Source of the DNA: Bacteroidota bacterium
GTDB lineage: Bacteria; Bacteroidota; Bacteroidia; 2-12-FULL-35-15
DNA: 64,000 bases
Reading direction: 5' to 3'
NCBI GenBank assembly: GCA_017303895.1
Contig: JAFLBF010000002.1
Coordinates: 243,220 to 307,219, forward strand
The stretch's first letter is position 1, and each line of letters begins with the position of its first letter. The notes below the pieces were generated by a model. It did no database searches, was not told the origin of the DNA, and saw nothing but the letters and a program-made list of their open reading frames with translations. Both the position numbers and the translations under genes were made by a program. Of the stretch, positions 15,132 to 23,687 are shown piece after piece.

Positions 15132-16451
15132 TTATGATTGTTTATCAACAGCCGGCACTCTTAATAACAATAAGTAACCCAATACAAAAAATGCGATCAA
15201 GGCAACTATCGGGGTACGCATGGTTGAACTGACTTCATTGATCAAGCCGAAGGTGGCCATTCCACAAACAATACTCAATTTTTCACATACATCATAAAAA
15301 CTGAAATAGGACGCATTGTCCTCGGTTTCCGGGAGCATTTTTGAGTAGGTGGAACGCGATAAGGATTGAATACCACCCATCACCAAGCCTACAAAAGCTG
15401 CTACTATGTAAAAATGTACCGCTGTGAAAACAAAAAAGAAAGTGAAGATGCAGATCAATGACCAGATAATCGTTGCGATCTTTAATGTAAATAAGTTGCT
15501 GGTTTTACGGGAAGTGTACGAAAATAAATAAGCTCCCAGCATGGCAACAAATTGAATGATCAATATGGTGGTGATCAATTGTCCTGCTTCCATCTTGATT
15601 TCATCCGAGCCAAAGTGGTTCGCAACAAGCATTACCGTTTGTACGCCCATGCTGTAAATAAAAAATGCAAACAGGAAGCGAACCAGACGCTTGTTGTGTT
15701 TTAACTCAGCCCAAACCTTCTGTAATTCTTTAAATCCTTTGAAAATATAACTTCCTTGCGATTTTTTTTGCACGTTCATCTCCTGATCAACTTTCGGTAA
15801 AAAGCGGAAAGTGATCTGTGCAAATGCCATCCACCAAATACCTACTGTTACAAATGCCCATTGCATCATTTGTAATTTTTCAGCTCCGGTTTCACGGGTC
15901 ATGACCATCACTAAATTCACTATTAATAAAACTGCACTTCCTACATAGCCCATCGCAAAGCCTTTTGCACTTACGGCATCCTGCTGTTCCGGGTGAGCGA
16001 TCTCTGGAAGGTAGGAGTTATAAAACACCAAGCTTCCTGCAAAACCCACACAAGCCAATATTGCCAATATAATTCCAAGGTAAAGTGTATCTGCATTAAA
16101 GAAATACATTAAAGAGCAGGAAATGGCTCCCAAATAACAAAAGAATTGCATGAAGCGTTTTTTACTTCCACCATAATCGGCAATGCCGGAAAGTAGAGGA
16201 GAAATAACAGCGACTATTAAAAAAGCAAATGCGATAGCGAAATCATACAGGGTTGTGTTTTTTATTTCAAAGCCTAGAAAGTGAACCAGATTAGAAATTT
16301 CGTTCCCGGCATCATCCTTAGTAGTGGTAACAGCTTTGTAATAGATCGGGAAAATGGTTGCTGTAATCACCAAATTATAAACTGAGTTGGCAAGATCATA
16401 AGTCGCCCAGGCATTGATCAGTTTTTTACTTCCTTTTTCGAGGTTGGCCAT
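15132..16451 (-). CDS. MFS transporter, UMF1 (Atg22-like) type
   Basis: A 439-residue inner-membrane carrier with about 12 predicted helices. The N-terminus WATYDLANSVYNLVITATIFP (cut as ATYDLANSVYNLVI) with a nearby long cytosolic loop is the UMF1/Atg22-like signature. The conserved PLLSGIADYGGSKKRFM loop follows helix 2-3, and MGGIQSLSRSTYSKMLPE lies near the C-terminal half. The substrate is not known for most members of this group. The gene is 22 bases downstream of the OmpA gene and on the same strand, so it may be co-transcribed with it. Confidence 0.9.
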   Translation of the reverse strand: MANLEKGSKKLINAWATYDLANSVYNLVITATIFPIYYKAVTTTKDDAGNEISNLVHFLGFEIKNTTLYDFAIAFAFLIVAVISPLLSGIADYGGSKKRFMQFFCYLGAISCSLMYFFNADTLYLGIILAILACVGFAGSLVFYNSYLPEIAHPEQQDAVSAKGFAMGYVGSAVLLIVNLVMVMTRETGAEKLQMMQWAFVTVGIWWMAFAQITFRFLPKVDQEMNVQKKSQGSYIFKGFKELQKVWAELKHNKRLVRFLFAFFIYSMGVQTVMLVANHFGSDEIKMEAGQLITTILIIQFVAMLGAYLFSYTSRKTSNLFTLKIATIIWSLICIFTFFFVFTAVHFYIVAAFVGLVMGGIQSLSRSTYSKMLPETEDNASYFSFYDVCEKLSIVCGMATFGLINEVSSTMRTPIVALIAFFVLGYLLLLRVPAVDKQS

Positions 16452-16473
16452 TGAGTGCTTTTTTGTTTAGATA

Positions 16474-17574
16474 TTATTCTTTGATAACAATAAATTCTAC
16501 TCTTCTATTTTTTGCTTTATTCTCTTCTGTATCGTTTGGGGCAATGGGTTGCGATGGTCCCATTCCTTTGTAGGTCATAGGATTGATCACTCCTTGCCCC
16601 TTTAAATAATCGTGTACTGCTTTTGCCCGGTCTTTGGATAGTTTTCTGTTGCTTGCTTCATTTCCTGTATTGTCGGTATGTCCTACGATCATGATCTCAG
16701 CAAAAGGATGATTGTTCAATGTTTTTACAACTTCATCTAATATTTTATAGGAAGCGGTTTTGATCAGTGCAGTTCCATTTTCAAATTGCAAATTCGTAAT
16801 GGTGATCGCATCGCCAGCATTCAAATTATCCGGGAAGTCAGGAATAGCATTCTCCATTTTATACTTATAGGCAGAAAGTGAATCTTTCTTTGTCGATTTC
16901 TTTTTTAAGGATATATCATCAATGTAATAGTAGGCTTCCTTGAATTCAAAGATGTTCCATCTGTTTACGCGCACCATGTCTTCTTGCATCTGGTTGAAAT
17001 TACCTATGATAATGTATTTCTCTCCTCCTTTGGCAATGTATTCACCTTTGATCGGGATCCAATCGAGAGTGCCTGAAATTCCTTTTGAATAGCTGGTGTC
17101 GATCTGATTCTCTTTGTTGAAGGTCATGTTCTTGTCGTACACAAACTCGGAGAAGTAAACTCCCAGCTGTTTGATAGTAACCGTACTCGCATTTAATAGT
17201 CGAACATACATGGAGAATTTATAGGTCTGTCCACGCTCGAGCGGCTCCGTCAAAGCAACATACATGTATTCTTTATATTCCGCCTGGAATCGAAGTCCGG
17301 CATAACAAGTACCACTATGTGCACCTTTAAAACGGGATGTGTCACGTTTCTCCGGCTTCATGTAATAATCAACAGTTCCTACATTTTTCCATGGAACAGC
17401 ATTAGTAATAACATTCGATTTTCCTTTGTGTGTTTCAAAGCCTGGATTAGGAACCAGGTTTTTACTTTTGGAAGGTGTTTTAGTTTGTGCAGGAAGTGTT
17501 ACACACAAAAAAAATAAAACGATGCTTGCACTTGTTGCAAGTATCGTTTTATGTATGTGTGTGCTTTTATTCAT
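16474..17574 (-). CDS. OmpA-family outer-membrane/peptidoglycan-binding protein
   Basis: A 366-residue exported protein with a signal peptide (about 1-30, ending LPAQ). Residues about 40-225 form a carbohydrate-binding-module-like beta sandwich (LVPNPGFETHKG opening; YYYIDDISLKKK end). Residues about 255-366 form an OmpA C-terminal domain with IMIVGHTDNTGNEASNRKLS and NRRVEFIV, which binds peptidoglycan. Oddly, the signal-peptide codons (17516-17550) are also a perfect-looking terminator hairpin for the upstream hemE gene, only 3 bases away. Either read-through is attenuated or the hairpin controls translation. Confidence 0.9.
   Translation of the reverse strand: MNKSTHIHKTILATSASIVLFFLCVTLPAQTKTPSKSKNLVPNPGFETHKGKSNVITNAVPWKNVGTVDYYMKPEKRDTSRFKGAHSGTCYAGLRFQAEYKEYMYVALTEPLERGQTYKFSMYVRLLNASTVTIKQLGVYFSEFVYDKNMTFNKENQIDTSYSKGISGTLDWIPIKGEYIAKGGEKYIIIGNFNQMQEDMVRVNRWNIFEFKEAYYYIDDISLKKKSTKKDSLSAYKYKMENAIPDFPDNLNAGDAITITNLQFENGTALIKTASYKILDEVVKTLNNHPFAEIMIVGHTDNTGNEASNRKLSKDRAKAVHDYLKGQGVINPMTYKGMGPSQPIAPNDTEENKAKNRRVEFIVIKE
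17506..17550 (-). terminator. Terminator-like hairpin inside OmpA signal-peptide codons
   Basis: On the minus strand AAAACGATACTTGCA (17550-17536) pairs with TGCAAGCATCGTTTT (17530-17516), with one A-C mismatch, around a 5-base loop. It is followed by ATTTTTTTTG. It sits 28 bases after the hemE stop and encodes residues about 9-23 of the OmpA protein. Confidence 0.7.
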
Positions 17575-17577
17575 ATA

Positions 17578-18603
17578 CTAAAATCGAAACTCTTTGATCG
17601 TATCCACATAGCATTTTACTTTGTCTTTTTCCAAGTCGGGATATAATCCATGACCTAGATTAGCAATGTGCCGGTTCGGACCAAATGCTTTAAGCATCTT
17701 TATTGTTTCTTTTTTGATGGTATCATAATCAGCATATAGCAAACATGGGTCCATATTTCCTTGTAATGTTTTATCCGGACCGATCATTGCTCTGGATTCC
17801 GCAATATCCATTGTCCAGTCCAGACCGATCGTGTTACAATTCAATTTGCCCATATCTCTTCTGGCAAAATGAGCATCCTTTGCAAAAACAGTCATCGGAA
17901 CCTCGTTGATCGCATCACATATTTGTGAGATGTATTTTAGTGAGAATTGGTTGTATTGTTCAGGGGATAAAATTCCTGCCCAGCTGTCGAATAACTGAAG
18001 CATATCCGCCCCGGCAACAATTTGTCCTTTTAAATAATTGATCGTACTATCGGTTATTTTTTGTAATAATAAATGAGATAGCTCCGGGTTGGTATACAAG
18101 AATTTTTTTGCTTTTGAAAAAGTTTTACTTCCGCTTCCTTCGATCATGTAAGCGAAAATGGTCCATGGTGCACCGGCAAAGCCGATCAATGGAACACGTC
18201 CGTTCAACTCTTTTTTTGTCAGTTTAATAGCATCGATCACATAATGCAGATCTTCGGGATGTGCAGTACGCAATTGATCAATATCGGCTTTTGTTTTAAT
18301 TGTTTTTTCAAACCAAGGTCCTTTGGCTTCCACCATCTGATAAGGTAAACCCATTGCTTCGGGAATAACCAGAATATCGGAAAAGATAATGGCGGCATCC
18401 ACGCCTAAAATATCAACTGGCTGAATGGTTACTTCGCAGGCAAATTCAGGTGTCTCCACTAATTCCTTAAAGCCTCCCATTTTAGCTCTTACTTCTCTGT
18501 ATTCCGGTAATACCCTACCTGCTTGACGCATAAGCCATACAGGGGTTCTTTCTGTTTTTTCGCCTTTCGCTGCTCTTAAAATTAGATCGTTCTTTAAACT
18601 CAT
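17578..18603 (-). CDS. hemE: Uroporphyrinogen decarboxylase
   Basis: A 341-residue cytoplasmic enzyme that removes four acetate carboxyls from uroporphyrinogen III to give coproporphyrinogen III in heme synthesis. The family signature [17 protein letters not shown] is at about 21-37, with catalytic Arg and the [12 protein letters not shown] (Asp) motif near residue 95. [16 protein letters not shown] lies at about 151-166 and GHGLYPD near the C-terminus. It is full length. It lies 16 bases after the penicillin acylase gene on the same strand; no other heme gene is nearby. Confidence 0.97.
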   Translation of the reverse strand: MSLKNDLILRAAKGEKTERTPVWLMRQAGRVLPEYREVRAKMGGFKELVETPEFACEVTIQPVDILGVDAAIIFSDILVIPEAMGLPYQMVEAKGPWFEKTIKTKADIDQLRTAHPEDLHYVIDAIKLTKKELNGRVPLIGFAGAPWTIFAYMIEGSGSKTFSKAKKFLYTNPELSHLLLQKITDSTINYLKGQIVAGADMLQLFDSWAGILSPEQYNQFSLKYISQICDAINEVPMTVFAKDAHFARRDMGKLNCNTIGLDWTMDIAESRAMIGPDKTLQGNMDPCLLYADYDTIKKETIKMLKAFGPNRHIANLGHGLYPDLEKDKVKCYVDTIKEFRF

Positions 18604-18619
18604 GATGTAAATATACTAT

Positions 18620-20689
18620 TTATTGCGGATGATAGATTCTTGTGGCTGTTTTCAGGACTTCTTCCTTATTTAAACTAATTTCTTTTGTTTTTTGCGTGGT
18701 GTATAATTCCATTTGGTCAGTTAAATGCGGGTTGTTCTTGTGTCTTGATTCTCCGTAAGGAACAACGCATTCAAAGTGATTGCCTTTTTTTGAATATTTG
18801 GCAAACATGATAAAAGAGTCGCCATTGCTAGCTTTTAAAACCCCTTTGCCATTATCTTCAGTAGCCATCGCCATAATACATTCGGGCAATCCAGGCACAG
18901 GGAGATTTTTATCTTCCCGTATCAAGCGTTGGGCTGCTCCAAATTCAATATCGATGGTTTTATAATGTTTTAAAAGTGTTTTTTTAGAATAACGGATGGC
19001 TTCAACCAGATCGGCAACAGTATAATCCAAGCCGGTTTCCAATTCGTTATAGGCTGCTTCTTTTTTCTTGAATAGATAGTTGAAAGTGAATGTTACCAAT
19101 GCTGCTTCTCTGTTGTTGGTGTAGCCGGTAAAATCCCATTTTTTTAATTTGGCGATAGCATCCGCTATATCCGGATAGTCTGATTCTTTTAAGCTGTAAA
19201 CGGTTTGAAATGATTTGTAGATACCTCCCTTTCCTGTAGGGTATTTGCAATCGTATTTGATCTCTTTGATGTCATTAAATGTTAGTCGCTTTTTTGTGGA
19301 CATTATTTCATTAAAGCGATAATCTCTATTGTTTGTTCTGTTCCATGAAAAGCCTGCTTTTTTGCAATAATCTGGTTCTAGTGGGTTTTCATTTGATGCG
19401 GTACAGTGAAATGGTGTGTTGTTGGTGTTGTACAGATAGCCACATTTAGGATTGTATTTTTGTGGTAGCATATTCAAACTATAGTATTTGTTCCACAGAG
19501 TTTTGGATGTATTGCCCGGTAATGTTTTTTGCCAATCGAATTGCGGGTCACGAATAGGCACTTTGGCATTGAATAAATAAAAAATGTGATCTTGGTTATC
19601 CGCCATCATGAAATTAAAAAGTGGAATACCTTGCATTTCCATGACCTGGTAAAACTGAGTGTATTTTTTTGCTTTCCCCATTTTATACCATTGTTCAGCT
19701 GCTTTAATATCATGCATGGTATTGTATCGAAGGGCATAAACACCTTTGTCGGTGCGATAGGCGGGCCCATATACACACCACAATGCTTCTTTTTTGACTT
19801 TTATTTTTCCTAGTTTGGTTTTTACTTTCAACGGAACCTTTCTGGTTTCGAAATTGAGCCACTGCCCATCATATTTATATTGATTTTTATTTTTTGGATT
19901 GATCTCCATTTCATAGATGTCAACATAGTCGGGCCAGTTGAAAGTGATTGCCCATCCTAAACTATCATTGCATCCCATTGCCGGAGAGGTCATGCCGGGA
20001 ATAAAAGCGCCATATATGTTCCAGTTTTGTTCGCTGCATAAATGAGCTTCGTACCATGATCCTTGTCCTTCGAGCGGTACATGCGGATTGATGACCAGAT
20101 AGGTAGCGCTATCTGCCGTTATTTTTGAATTGAAAGCAAAAGCATTAGAACCTGCGCTCGCATTAAAGATGTATTCATCAGGTTTTCCTTTGATAATATA
20201 TTCGAGTGCTCTAGGTGTTCCAACCATGCTGGTAAGAATAAGGTGGTAGCCTCTTAAAATGGTTTTCGGGTCGACAGGAAAAAGATTTTTTAATTCAATC
20301 TGTTTGGGATGTTGTTTGGCAAATGCATTAATTCCATCCGCGTAGGCCTGAAGTATTTTTTTATAGTCAGCTGAAATATCTCTATCGTAAAATTGCTCTA
20401 CATGTTCTTTAGCTCTTATGAGCTGAACAAAATAATCGGTTGCTGCGCCTTCTTTTCCTGAAATTTCTCCCATACGTGCATTGGCCATAATGAGCATCAT
20501 TTGCATGTGTTCAAAGTCATCTTCGCAATGTGCCCATGCTAAACCATAGGCGACTTCAGCATCTGTTTTCGCAAAAATATGAGGAATGCCGAATGTGTCT
20601 CTGGCAATGGTAATAGTACTTGGATCGACCTGTGCAAAATTGGACAGGGTAAGAGTCGAAATAAAAATGGTACAGAAGAGTGTTCTCAT
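18620..20689 (-). CDS. Penicillin acylase (Ntn-hydrolase) family protein
   Basis: A 689-residue exported hydrolase. Starting at ATG 20689 places a signal peptide at the N-terminus (MRTLFCTIFISTLTLSNFAQ); the upstream in-frame ATG at 20713 adds eight residues. The alpha chain opens ITIARDTFGIPHIFAKTDAE. The auto-processing site and nucleophile lie at AGSNAFAFNS, with Ser181 becoming the N-terminus of the beta chain after cleavage. INPHVPL and WAITFNWPDYVD are typical beta-chain landmarks. The natural substrate is unknown; members hydrolyse acyl-amides, including N-acyl-homoserine lactones. It precedes hemE by 16 bases, probably only by genome compaction. Confidence 0.93.
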   Translation of the reverse strand: MRTLFCTIFISTLTLSNFAQVDPSTITIARDTFGIPHIFAKTDAEVAYGLAWAHCEDDFEHMQMMLIMANARMGEISGKEGAATDYFVQLIRAKEHVEQFYDRDISADYKKILQAYADGINAFAKQHPKQIELKNLFPVDPKTILRGYHLILTSMVGTPRALEYIIKGKPDEYIFNASAGSNAFAFNSKITADSATYLVINPHVPLEGQGSWYEAHLCSEQNWNIYGAFIPGMTSPAMGCNDSLGWAITFNWPDYVDIYEMEINPKNKNQYKYDGQWLNFETRKVPLKVKTKLGKIKVKKEALWCVYGPAYRTDKGVYALRYNTMHDIKAAEQWYKMGKAKKYTQFYQVMEMQGIPLFNFMMADNQDHIFYLFNAKVPIRDPQFDWQKTLPGNTSKTLWNKYYSLNMLPQKYNPKCGYLYNTNNTPFHCTASNENPLEPDYCKKAGFSWNRTNNRDYRFNEIMSTKKRLTFNDIKEIKYDCKYPTGKGGIYKSFQTVYSLKESDYPDIADAIAKLKKWDFTGYTNNREAALVTFTFNYLFKKKEAAYNELETGLDYTVADLVEAIRYSKKTLLKHYKTIDIEFGAAQRLIREDKNLPVPGLPECIMAMATEDNGKGVLKASNGDSFIMFAKYSKKGNHFECVVPYGESRHKNNPHLTDQMELYTTQKTKEISLNKEEVLKTATRIYHPQ

Positions 20690-20783
20690 ATTCAGAATGC
20701 GTAAAAATAACAAAATCGGGTCGAGTACGGCTTGTATTTCACATTTTTTAAATATTTACTTTTACAGACCAAAATTTTAAAAA

Positions 20784-21146
20784 ATGGATGCCTCTGAAAA
20801 TGAAAAAATTGCTTTAAAATGGTTTGAAGCATTTAATACACACGATCTGGGAGCATTATTGTCCTTGTATGACAATAATGCCCGTCATTTTAGTCCGAAA
20901 TTAAAGATCCGCAGGCCAGAAACGAATGGTTTGGTGATCGGAAAGGATGCTTTACGCGACTGGTGGAGAGATGCTTTTGAGCGGTTACCAAGTCTGCAGT
21001 ACAATGTTACTACATTAACAGCCAATGCTGATCGAGTATTTATGGAATATATCCGTAAGGTGGATGGGGAAGAAGATATGCTGGTTGCCGAAGTGCTGGA
21101 GGTAAAGGATGGATTAATTGTAGCTTCCAGGGTGTATCATGGCTAA
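20784..21146 (+). CDS. SnoaL/NTF2-like protein
   Basis: A 120-residue cytoplasmic protein with the NTF2-like (SnoaL) cone fold. It opens NEKIALKWFEAFNTHDLGALLSLYDNNARHFSP, cut here as LKWFEAFNTHDLGALLSLYD. The central DWWRDAFERLPSLQY and the beta-rich end DGLIVASRVYHG fit the family. These domains act as small isomerases, hydrolases or binding modules, and no active-site assignment is possible. It is a monocistronic gene, divergent from the penicillin acylase gene with a 94-base shared upstream region. Confidence 0.85.
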   Translation: MDASENEKIALKWFEAFNTHDLGALLSLYDNNARHFSPKLKIRRPETNGLVIGKDALRDWWRDAFERLPSLQYNVTTLTANADRVFMEYIRKVDGEEDMLVAEVLEVKDGLIVASRVYHG

Positions 21147-21229
21147 TTATTTCATGTATTTTAACTTAAAGTCCATTTTGTTCTTCTTTTTTCTGTAAAA
21201 TCACTTTTTTTTGAATTATTGACAAAAAA

Positions 21230-21278
21230 TAGGGGGTGTTGAAAAAAAATATTCACTTTTTTGAGTTCCCTCCCCCTA
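21230..21278 (+). promoter_or_regulatory. Inverted repeat upstream of glutamine synthetase
   Basis: TAGGGGG (21230-21236) and CCCCCTA (21272-21278) are perfect inverted arms 35 bases apart. They flank a -33-like TTTG (21260-21263) and end just before the -7 box. Two similar A/T tracts, TCACTTTTTT...TTGA near 21201 and 21254, form a direct repeat. A regulator site or RNA fold is plausible. Confidence 0.4.
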
Positions 21279-21285
21279 AAAAAAT

Positions 21286-21293
21286 TATTTTTG
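21286..21293 (+). promoter_or_regulatory. Putative promoter of glutamine synthetase III
   Basis: TATTTTTG matches TAnnTTTG, with TTTG at 21260-21263 about 22 bases upstream as a -33 candidate. This predicts a leader of roughly 45 bases before the ATG at 21345. Confidence 0.5.
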
Positions 21294-21344
21294 TGCCATA
21301 AAATTGAAAATTATTCATTTCACACCTAAATAAATCAATTCAAA

Positions 21345-23534
21345 ATGGCATTTCACAGATTTAAAGCATTAGAAGCGGTTCTTACACGTGTACCGCAAGA
21401 AGTAACTCTTCCTAGTACAAAGGTTTCTGAGTTTTTCGGAGAAAACGTGTTTGGTATTGACGCGATGCGTGAATTTCTTTCCGAAGAAGCATTCAACAGT
21501 GTAATGGCTGCCATGCAGCAAGGTACTCAGATCGACCGTAAAATGGCTGATCAGGTAGCGGCATCTATGAAGGCTTGGGCGAATTCAAAAGGTGCTACAC
21601 ATTATACACACTGGTTTCAACCTTTAACAGGTACTACTGCTGAAAAACACGATGCATTCTTTGAGCCTACCGGTGATGGTCGCGCGATCGAACGTTTTGG
21701 AGGTAGTCAGTTGGTTCAGCAAGAGCCGGATGCTTCTTCCTTCCCGAATGGTGGTATTCGTAACACGTTTGAAGCACGTGGTTATACGGCTTGGGATCCT
21801 ACTTCTCCTGCTTTCGTAATTGGTAAAACATTATGTATCCCAACAATCTTCGTTGCATACACAGGTGAGGCGTTAGATTTTAAAACACCTTTATTGAAAG
21901 CGCTACACGCTTTAGATAAAGCTGCTGTGGATGTTTGTCAATATTTTGATAAGAATGTTACAAAGGTAACTGCAACCTTAGGATGGGAGCAGGAATATTT
22001 CTTAGTTGATGAAGCTTTATATAATGCTCGTCCGGATTTAGCTATGACAGGAAGAACGTTATTTGGTCATACCCCTGCAAAAGGTCAGCAGTTGGAAGAT
22101 CATTATTTTGGTTCTATTCCTGAGCGTGCAAATGAGTTTATGCGTGATTTTGAGATCGAATCATTGAAATTAGGTATTCCTATTAAAACACGTCACAATG
22201 AGGTAGCTCCAAATCAGTTTGAGTGCGCTCCTGTATTTGAAGAGTGTAATTTAGCTGTAGATCACAATCAATTATTGATGGATGTGATGGAGAAAGTAGC
22301 TAGACGTCACAACTTCCGTGTGTTATTACATGAAAAACCATTTGCAGGCGTAAATGGAAGTGGTAAACATAACAATTGGAGTTTAGGTACGAATACAGGT
22401 AAAAACTTGTTAAGTCCCGGTAAAACACCAAAAACAAACTTGCAATTCTTAACCTTCTTTATTAATACTGTAAAAGCGGTACATGATAATGCAGATCTAA
22501 TGCGTGCATCTATTGCTTCTGCTAACAATGATCACCGCTTAGGAGCTAATGAGGCTCCACCTGCAATCATGTCTGTATTCTTGGGAACTCAACTTTCTAA
22601 TGTATTGGATGAATTGGAAAGTAAAGTAAAATCAGGAAAAATGAGTCCGGATGAGAAAACAGCTCTTAAATTAGGTGTAGGTAAAATTCCTGATATTTTA
22701 TTGGATAATACAGATCGTAACAGAACTTCGCCATTTGCATTTACCGGGAATAAATTTGAATTCCGAGCGGTTGGTTCTTCTGCTAACTGTGCCGGACCAA
22801 TGACTGTAATGAATACCATTATGGCTGATCAATTGGTGAAATTCAAGAAAGATGTGGATGCGCTTATTTCTAAAAATGTAGATAAGGATGAGGCCATCTT
22901 CCAAGTGTTGAGAAAATACATCATCGAATCAAAAAAGATCCGTTTCGAAGGAAATGGATATGGTGAAGAATGGGTAAAAGAAGCTGCAAAAAGAGGTTTG
23001 TCAAATATCAAAACAACTCCTCAAGCATTGGGAGCTTTTGTTTCTAAACAAACAATAGACTTGTTTGAACGGAATAACATTATGAGTCACCGCGAGCAAC
23101 ATGCCCGTTATGATATCTATTTGGAAACTTATACAAAAAAGATCCAGATCGAATCACGTGTTATGGCTGATTTAGCTTTGAATCATATCATTCCAACTGC
23201 TATCCGTTATCAAGGTTCTTTGGTTCAAAATGTTAAAGGCTTAAAAGATATTTTGAGTGCTGCCGAATTTAAGAAAGCGGCTCAAATTCAATTAGATATG
23301 ATCTCTGAGATCTCCGAGCATGTGAATATTATCAAAACGAACGTGGATAATATGACGGAAGCCCGTAAAAAGGCCAATGCAATTGGAGATGTTAAAAAGC
23401 AAGCGATCGATTATTGTGAAAAGGTAAAGGCGTATTTTGAAACCATCCGCTATCATGTAGATAAGCTGGAATTGTTAGTGGATGATGAAAATTGGCCACT
23501 GCCAAAATACAGAGAGTTATTGTTTACAAAATAA
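21345..23534 (+). CDS. glnN: Glutamine synthetase type III
   Basis: A 729-residue cytoplasmic enzyme that makes glutamine from glutamate, ammonia and ATP. It is long, as expected for GS III. Landmarks are the N-terminal VSEFFGENVFG, GWEQEYFLVDEALY (metal-binding glutamates), the EVAPNQFECAPVFEE segment, and HEKPFAGVNGSGKHNNWSLGT (cut as FAGVNGSGKHNNWS), which corresponds to the ammonium/glutamate flap. ASANNDHRLGANEAPPA and NRTSPFAFTGNKFEFRAVGSS give the ATP and phosphate contacts. It has its own upstream control region and a strong terminator. It is the main ammonia-assimilation enzyme visible here. Confidence 0.97.
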   Translation: MAFHRFKALEAVLTRVPQEVTLPSTKVSEFFGENVFGIDAMREFLSEEAFNSVMAAMQQGTQIDRKMADQVAASMKAWANSKGATHYTHWFQPLTGTTAEKHDAFFEPTGDGRAIERFGGSQLVQQEPDASSFPNGGIRNTFEARGYTAWDPTSPAFVIGKTLCIPTIFVAYTGEALDFKTPLLKALHALDKAAVDVCQYFDKNVTKVTATLGWEQEYFLVDEALYNARPDLAMTGRTLFGHTPAKGQQLEDHYFGSIPERANEFMRDFEIESLKLGIPIKTRHNEVAPNQFECAPVFEECNLAVDHNQLLMDVMEKVARRHNFRVLLHEKPFAGVNGSGKHNNWSLGTNTGKNLLSPGKTPKTNLQFLTFFINTVKAVHDNADLMRASIASANNDHRLGANEAPPAIMSVFLGTQLSNVLDELESKVKSGKMSPDEKTALKLGVGKIPDILLDNTDRNRTSPFAFTGNKFEFRAVGSSANCAGPMTVMNTIMADQLVKFKKDVDALISKNVDKDEAIFQVLRKYIIESKKIRFEGNGYGEEWVKEAAKRGLSNIKTTPQALGAFVSKQTIDLFERNNIMSHREQHARYDIYLETYTKKIQIESRVMADLALNHIIPTAIRYQGSLVQNVKGLKDILSAAEFKKAAQIQLDMISEISEHVNIIKTNVDNMTEARKKANAIGDVKKQAIDYCEKVKAYFETIRYHVDKLELLVDDENWPLPKYRELLFTK

Positions 23535-23538
23535 CAGG

Positions 23539-23574
23539 AAAAAATCCCCAAAAAGTTCTTTTTCGGGGATTTTT
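23539..23574 (+). terminator. Intrinsic terminator of glutamine synthetase
   Basis: AAAAATCCCC...AAAAAG (from 23539) pairs with CTTTTT-type CGGGGATTTTT (to 23574) in a long stem with a small loop, 5 bases after the stop and followed by T-rich sequence. Confidence 0.85.
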
Positions 23575-23687
23575 AATTGATTTTCCTTAAAATATGGGCA
23601 TAATAAAATATTTACAAAGAATTTTTTTGTTTCAAATATTTCTTTATTTTAGCACCCATATAATTAGTTAACAAACCATAAACTGAT

